DNA of 12,244 nt from Chlamydomonas sphaeroides (lineage: Eukaryota; Chlorophyta; Chlorophyceae; Chlamydomonadales; Chlamydomonadaceae), in NCBI GenBank assembly GCA_001662425.1, contig BDDC01001869.1:6932-19175 (forward strand), in the 5' to 3' direction. The notes under the pieces were generated by a model that had not been told where the DNA came from, did no database searches, and worked only from the letters and a program-made list of their open reading frames with translations. A program made the translations under genes and the position numbers. Below, piece by piece: positions 7,331 to 12,244 of this stretch; positions within the stretch are counted from its first letter, which is position 1, and every line of letters starts with the position of its first letter.

Positions 7331-9367
7331 ATGCCGCGCGTCACACGCTCCGCTCTGACCCACATTGCGTCGGCTTTCGAGGCCAACCTAAAGGCCGCGG
7401 AGCCGGTCGCTGAGCAGCTCTTCAATGCTGCTCGTCCACGCATGCTGTCGTCAGTGGCCCGCGCCGAGGGCACCAGCCTGCTGCGCAATGCCGCTCGCGG
7501 CAGCGGCAGCTCGGCCCTGCTCAAGCCCTGCACCTGCGGAAAGGTGCTGTGCCCCGGCCACGCGCGCAGCATGTCTACTGCTTCCGCTGCTCCCCACGTC
7601 CAGCCCGCCTGGGCCACCGACGCTAAGGCTCCCGGCCTGGCTGAGCGCCTGGCGGAGGTGACCAAGCACTTCCCCAGCGCCCTGTCCGTTGACGACTTCA
7701 TGGCGCGTGTGGAGGTGGCCCTGGCCGGTTACGGGTTCACCGGCGACAACGCCATCGGTGGGTGGGCGATGGAGGACGGCAAAGGGCAAGAGCTGCCGCT
7801 TACAATTTGCTGGGGTTTGCCGTTGGGAGGGGTCGGGGCAAGCGCCGTGCTACGCCTTGGTTTGCACGCCTTTGCCATGTCTCCTCCAACTTGTCCCCTT
7901 ACCTGCCATCCCCGATCCCGCTTCCCGCCCCTCAGCCATGAGCAACCTGTGCCGTGACGAGTCGTGCCTGATCCTGGAGGACAAGATCGAGGCCGCGTTC
8001 GGCTCGTGCTTCAGCACCCACGGCCTGGGCGGCGTGCTCACGTGCGGTGTGATCGGCATGAAGGCCGGCCTCAGCCACTCGCCCGTCGTCGGGGTGAGCA
8101 GGGCCTCGGAACGGATGGGCCGGGTGCGATTGGTGTTGAAGGGGGCTCCGTCCTGGAAGTCGCCGTCCTGTTGCAGCACTACCACACCCCAGCCCACCGG
8201 TTTGCAGCGCTGCTCTGAATCGGGTACCTTTCTCCCCCTCCCCCCTCCCCTCCTGTCAGGGCAAGGAGCGCTACGTGTTCTTCTCCTTCCCCCACATCGC
8301 CATCGACAGCGACGGCAAGGTCGGCGCCGTGAGCCGCCCCAACCGGCCCGGCGCCAGCGCTGCCTGCGGTGCCCTCATCGCGGCCATGGGCGACCTGAAG
8401 CGCGACGGCCTGGAGGCCAACGTCAAGCAGCCCGGCGTGCACGACCCCCTGGAGCCCGAGTACTCGATCCTCAAGCAGCGCATCGCCCGCCGCCTGGCGC
8501 ACGAGAAGATCAACCCCGCCGACTGCACTCTGGTCGATATCACCAAGGCCGCAGAGCGCGTCATCTCCACGGTAAGCGGCCAGGGCAGCAGGCGTGGGGA
8601 GCCGAGGGATGTGGCTTGGAGTGTCATGCTGTTATCAGTCTCCTGCCGGCCCCTTGTCTAACGGCGCTCTCGCTCCTCCCGATTCCGTCTCCCCCAGGAC
8701 CTTGAGTACCTGATCTCCAAGGCCGTCGACCCCAAGAAGGCCGACTACGCCGTGTTCACGGGCGTGCAGATCCACAACTGGGCCGCCGACCTGAACAACA
8801 CGGACGTTCCGTCCCTGGAGTTCGTGGGCGTGGGCAAGAGCTACGTGGTGGTCAACGGAGAGAAGGTGCACCTGGACATGGCCAAGGTGCCGGTGAGTGG
8901 GGGCCGGAGGGGCGGAAGGACGAGGTGCACGATCGTTTATGGGGAGGTAGTAAGTTCTGGCCTTGGGCTATGCTCCGCAAGCATGGTGCCGCCCACGGTC
9001 ACCGCATGGCCAGCTTCCTGACGCCGTCCGTCCCTCGCTTCCTCACTCCCTGCAGGCCCTGTCGCCGCGCCAGCTCCAGGTCCTGGCCTCTAAGTCGGCC
9101 GCCGACGGCAAGGCCGCGACCTCCGCCTCCAGCGGAAAGCTGGTGCAGGAGATCCCCCGCGAGTACCTCATGAAGCGCCTGGGTGGCGCCATGAGCCGCA
9201 GCCACGTGGAGTCGGGTGCCCCGGCCTGGGCTAGCTACGTGCGGACTGAGGTGGAGTGCAACAACGCCAGCGCGCCGCAGATGGACCACCCGTTCAAGGC
9301 GGCCTCCGCTCCCAAGGAGCAGCCCAAGGAGGCCAACACCAGCTTCTTTGGGAAGTGGTTCAAGTAG
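7331..9367 (+). CDS. LCID/LCIE: LCIB-family low-CO2-inducible protein, LCID/LCIE type (copy 1)
   Basis: Complete gene for 467 residues. Exons are 7331-7757, 7936-8093, 8260-8571, 8698-8892 and 9056-9367, all GT-AG and in phase. The ATG at 7331 is chosen because an in-frame TAA lies 15 bases upstream. Residues 1 to about 90 are a basic, Ala/Arg-rich targeting-type region ending ARSMSTAS, with a Cys/His cluster C67-x-C69-x4-C74-x2-H77. From about residue 100 the protein matches the LCIB family: YGFTGDNAIAMSNLCRDE, LTCGVIGMKAGLSHSP, FFSFPHIAIDS, PGVHDPLEPEYSILKQR and ADYAVFTGVQIHNW. LCIB proteins have a beta-carbonic-anhydrase-like (theta) fold. Likely zinc and active-site residues are C148, D150, H207 and C231, assigned by motif and memory. 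The family helps recapture CO2 or supply bicarbonate in the CCM. Next to a CCP gene this is best read as LCID or LCIE. The C-terminus ends FFGKWFK. Compartment uncertain. Confidence 0.92.
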
Positions 9368-9869
9368 ATCTTGATCTGGATCCGTTCCTGCATGGGCATA
9401 CTTGTGACGCCTGGGCGCGAGTCGCTGCGTTAGCCCTCAGCCGTGCGGCGCTGCAATGAGCTGAGCAGCTGGCGAGTGGGCGGGAGTTTAACAACATGAA
9501 TTGAGCTGTGACGTGAGAACCGAAGCTGTGAGTGCGATCGAGCGAGATGCAGGTGTGGCGCCGCGCGGCGTCAGGTTTAGGCACGACGGTGTATGTTGGG
9601 GGCCCCGGGGCCGGGGCTGCTGCGTTGGCCGCTGCCCGGCCGCGGCCGTACATAGAACACGGGCGTGTGCAGGTCAGCGCCAGTTTTGGCTGGCGGAATG
9701 GTGTTTCATTCATGTTGCCCGGGACCAGTGGTGTCCTAGTGGCCGCAGTCCAGCGCGCCGCTGAGCTGACGGCGCATCATGCGTGATGCAAGCGGCGTTG
9801 TGTACACTTGAATTGTGCGGGACTCGCATTGCGTTGCCAGCGCCGTGCGCTGAGGCGCAACACGCAAGC

Positions 9870-9961
9870 TGTAAGCGCTTCCGGTTGGCTGAGCTCTCAT
9901 GCAACGACCGTCTTGAGCTCTGCGCCAGAGCAGGGCCTCGCCCTGACCTGACGTTATGTAA
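9870..9961 (+). terminator. Two TGTAA poly(A) signals of LCI copy 1
   Basis: TGTAA occurs at 9870-9874 and again at 9957-9961. These are the first such sites after the stop codon, about 500 and 590 bases downstream, the usual 3' UTR length for Chlamydomonas genes. Either or both may be used. Confidence 0.55.
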
Positions 9962-11127
9962 TTCGAAATCAGCAACATGCACGGGTTGCGCCAGTTCGCC
10001 ATGGCAGCGCCTCGCCGTGAAACGTGGGATTGGTATGTGTATCAGACAGACGCACAGCGATAGGGCCGAAGCTAGCAACAGATGCATGCTGGTGGAACCC
10101 TGCGCTCCACCACGTTCGGGTAAACCAGAAGAACGATGTCAACAACCTATGACCTGGACCTGAAATTCTGCGAGAAGACAATTCATCCATAGCCGCTGCG
10201 ATGGGGGGACAAGCAGGCAAACAAGCACACAGGATAGCGCACACAGGTCCAGGCAGGACGGTCCTCCCGGGTCAAAGTAGGTGCGTGGCCTTCTTCTGCC
10301 GCCAGGCGCCATACGCCGTGCGGTGGGGCCGCTCTGCCGCCATTGCGCTGCTCGCATCATGGGCCCGCGCTGGTGGGATGCGACTCGCGCCCCGCCTGCG
10401 CGAGCCGGCCCTCCCGCGCGCCTGTCCAGGCCGACCGTGCCGGACTGCGCCCAACTTGCACAGCACACGATGCCAGCGGCAGCGGTAGGGGTGCGCCCCT
10501 GCCGTGCCCAGGAGGGCCTGTCCAGCAGCAAGGTTCGTGCCCAGCAGCAAGGTTCGTGCCCAGGAGCGTCGCGCCCAGCAGGGCTGTGCCCTAGGCCTCC
10601 GGCCGCCGACGCGTGTGCTCACATACGCTTGGCCGTGGGCCCAGGGTGCGGACGCCGCGCCAGCTGCCTTCATCGCCGCCTGAGGGCGCGGAGCGGTTGC
10701 GCGAGCTCGCCCGGTGCGAGGGACGACGCCGCTCGCAGCCTCGCAGCCAGACAGCCCAACAGACCTCCGTGGAATGGGTAGGGCCAGCGGGAGGTCCTTC
10801 TGGGTCGGGTTGGGTCGCGTCGATGTGGCCATGGTTGTCTTCCCTGCTGTTCCCCGCTGCCAGTCGCTGCCCCGCGGGCACGCCCACGGGCTGGCCCCGC
10901 GCCTGCCCCCCGCCTCCGCATGCAACGGCCGCGATAATGATTGACTGATCAGCCACATTCGGATAGCTGGGTGTTAACGAAAGCCAACCCAGCAACATGT
11001 GCGGCCTAGTGCGGCACCTTGCCGGCAAGCGGCATGTCTCGAAGGACATAGTGACCCGTGGGCCTGAACCAAGCTGACAACAGGCAACGGTCAGCACATG
11101 GACCCCTCGACTCAATCGCCAAGGGAG
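9962..11127. other. Spacer between the LCI copies, no supported gene
   Basis: This stretch holds overlapping open frames on both strands, the longest on the minus strand at 10958-10272 (228 codons, real ATG). Its codons use A or T in third position far more often than the real genes here, it resembles no family I know, and the opposite strand is equally open, as expected from the high GC content. A small unannotated or decayed gene cannot be excluded. The only clear structure is the minisatellite near 10505-10590. Confidence 0.5.
10505..10590. repeat. Small imperfect minisatellite
   Basis: A 19-base unit (CCAGCAGCAAGGTTCGTGC) is perfectly repeated at 10522-10540 and 10541-10559. It is flanked by shorter degenerate relatives starting GTGCCCAGGAG and GCCCAGCAGG. 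About five units in all are recognisable. Confidence 0.75.
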
Positions 11128-11584
11128 ATATAACGCGCCAGCGCATGCAGCTGTTCGATACTCGCAGACGCTTCCCAAGCAAGTGCGAGACCCTGCACGC
11201 GCCTGCACGTGCATGTCCCCAAACATATCACATTTCGGATTCGCTCTGCTCACTCATACATGCAGACTGCGCATACGAAATACGTAGGCATGCGGGGTAG
11301 CTGGCGCGGTGGGCGCAAGTTGTGACCCTCATGCCAGCCGCGTTAGGTCGCGACTGCATGCTGCACGCCAGGGCTTCATGGCGCTACCCAGCGGGATGCG
11401 AAGGGATGCCGGCTCGCGATTGGAAGCTCGCCAAAGTGGTAGTTTCTCCAACTCGCATACGACGAAACCGCAACCTCGGGGCCCGACCTTCTTAAGCGAC
11501 TGCACCTTGCTCCGCATGAAAACTCGGCGCTGCTTGTACATCTTGTGTTCTGTCATCTTCCATCTCGTCGTCGATATCGCCAAG
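11128..11584 (+). promoter_or_regulatory. Upstream region of LCI copy 2
   Basis: An ATATAA element at 11128-11133 is the most TATA-like sequence near either LCI gene, but it is about 450 bases before the ATG. By eye this region shares no sequence with the leader or promoter of copy 1. The frame of copy 2 stays open upstream to about 11309, with in-frame ATGs at 11378 and 11516, so the true start is uncertain. No GAAACTC element like those of copy 1 is seen near the start. Confidence 0.4.
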
Positions 11585-12244
11585 ATGCCGCGCACTCCCT
11601 TCTCTCGCTCGGCTCTGACCCAGATTGCGTCGGCTTTCGAGGCCAACCTCAAGGCCGCGGAGCCGGTCGCTGAGCAGCTGTTCAATGCCGCTCGCCCTCG
11701 CTTGCTGTCGACGATGGCCCGCGCCGAGGGCACCAGCCTGCTGCGCATTGTCGCTCGCGGCAGCGGCAGCTCGGCCCTGCTCAAGCCCTGCACCTGCGGC
11801 AAGATGCTGTGCCCCGGCCACGCGCGCAGCATGTCTACTGCCTCCACCGCTCCCCACGTCCAGCCCGCTTGGGCCACCGACGAGCGCGCCCCCGGCCTGG
11901 CTGAGCGCCTGGCGGAGGTCACCAAGCACTTCCCCAGCGCCCTATCGGTGGACGACTTCATGGCGCGTGTGGAGGTGGCCCTGGCCGGCTACGGGTTCAC
12001 CGGCGACAACGCCATCGGTGGGTGGGCGATGGGGGACGGCAAGGGCAGAAGCCGTAGCGGAGTTGGGTTGGGGTGGAAGGCTAAGCCAGCGCCGTGCTAC
12101 GCACCATGAGGTGATCCCGTCCGCGCCGAGGCCCCTGTAAATCATGCCTTCCCTGCCATTCCCATCCCGCTTCCCTCCTCAGCCATGAGCAACCTGTGCC
12201 GTGACGAGTCGTGCCTGATCCTGGAGGACAAGATCGAGGCCGCG
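11585..12244 (+). CDS. LCID/LCIE: LCIB-family protein, LCID/LCIE type (copy 2), cut by the window end
   Basis: Partial gene: exon 1 11585-12017, intron 1 12018-12182, and the first 62 bases of exon 2 (12183-12244), which are identical to 7936-7997 of copy 1. From RSAL to the end of exon 1 I count ten amino-acid differences from copy 1 over 137 residues. The start has a two-residue insertion (MPRTPFSRSAL against MPRVTRSAL). The Cys/His cluster PCTCGK-LCPGH and the ARSMSTAS segment are kept. The donor is in the same position and phase, and the intron resembles that of copy 1 at both ends, so this is a fairly recent duplicate. The ATG at 11585 was chosen by homology to copy 1. Upstream in-frame ATGs at 11516 or 11378 could give a longer protein. 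No break is seen in the visible part. The CRDE active-site motif is present; the rest of the domain lies outside the window. Confidence 0.88.

Noticed and set aside
7758..7957. Read-through of LCI exon 1 into the intron (ending EQPVP)
   Set aside because: The GTGGGT donor and CCCTCAG acceptor restore the conserved family sequence IAMSNLCRDE, and the same junction is present in copy 2.
8752..9367. Rubisco-binding-type motif (W followed by a basic residue) in the LCI protein, at HNWAADL and GKWFK
   Set aside because: Neither fits the known pattern of D/N-W-R/K-x-x-aliphatic. In the first, W is followed by Ala; in the second, W is followed by Phe near the end.
10531..10560. GGTTCGTGCC repeats resembling a tRNA B box
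   Set aside because: They are units of a tandem repeat, and no A box or cloverleaf can be formed around them.
10272..10958. Minus-strand 228-codon frame between the LCI copies
   Set aside because: Codon use is mixed, no family is recognised and the other strand is equally open. Kept only as a note on the spacer.

Overview
The window looks like nuclear DNA of a volvocine green alga close to Chlamydomonas. It is GC-rich and its genes have many short introns. Splice sites follow the Chlamydomonas pattern (CAG|GTGAGT or GTGCGT donors, pyrimidine-rich CAG acceptors), third codon positions are almost all G or C, TGTAA poly(A) signals lie about 0.5-0.6 kb past the stops, and two gene families match the inducible CO2-concentrating mechanism (CCM) of Chlamydomonas. 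No species can be named from sequence alone.

Layout. (1) 67-3014, minus: a four-exon gene for a disordered protein of about 728 residues rich in Ala, Ser, Pro and Gly, with no recognised domain. (2) 3015-4440: intergenic, no convincing gene. (3) 4444-7100, minus: a complete five-exon gene for a 361-residue mitochondrial-carrier-family protein of the CCP1/CCP2 (LIP-36) type, with a long 3' UTR and a likely 5' UTR intron. (4) 6774-7330: the divergent promoter region shared with the next gene. (5) 7331-9367, plus: a complete five-exon gene for a 467-residue LCIB-family protein (theta-type carbonic anhydrase fold), best matched to LCID/LCIE because of its CCP neighbour. (6) 9368-11584: 3' UTR, a GC-rich stretch with a small minisatellite, then the upstream region of the next gene. 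(7) 11585 to the window end, plus: exon 1, intron 1 and the first 62 bases of exon 2 of a second, closely related LCIB-family gene, cut by the window edge.

How the genes fit together. In C. reinhardtii the CCP genes lie next to LCID/LCIE and both are induced by low CO2 under CCM1/CIA5. This window keeps the head-to-head CCP-LCI pair and adds a tandem LCI copy. The two LCI copies share coding sequence, intron position and intron sequence, but their similarity stops at the start codon, so the new copy seems to have a different promoter and perhaps a longer N-terminus. Both LCI proteins start with a presequence-like region holding a Cys/His cluster (C-x-C-x4-C-x2-H). Nothing seen here is clearly a new system. 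The best leads are the duplicated LCI gene with a replaced 5' end, its unusual N-terminal motif, and the possible shared compartment of the CCP and LCI proteins.
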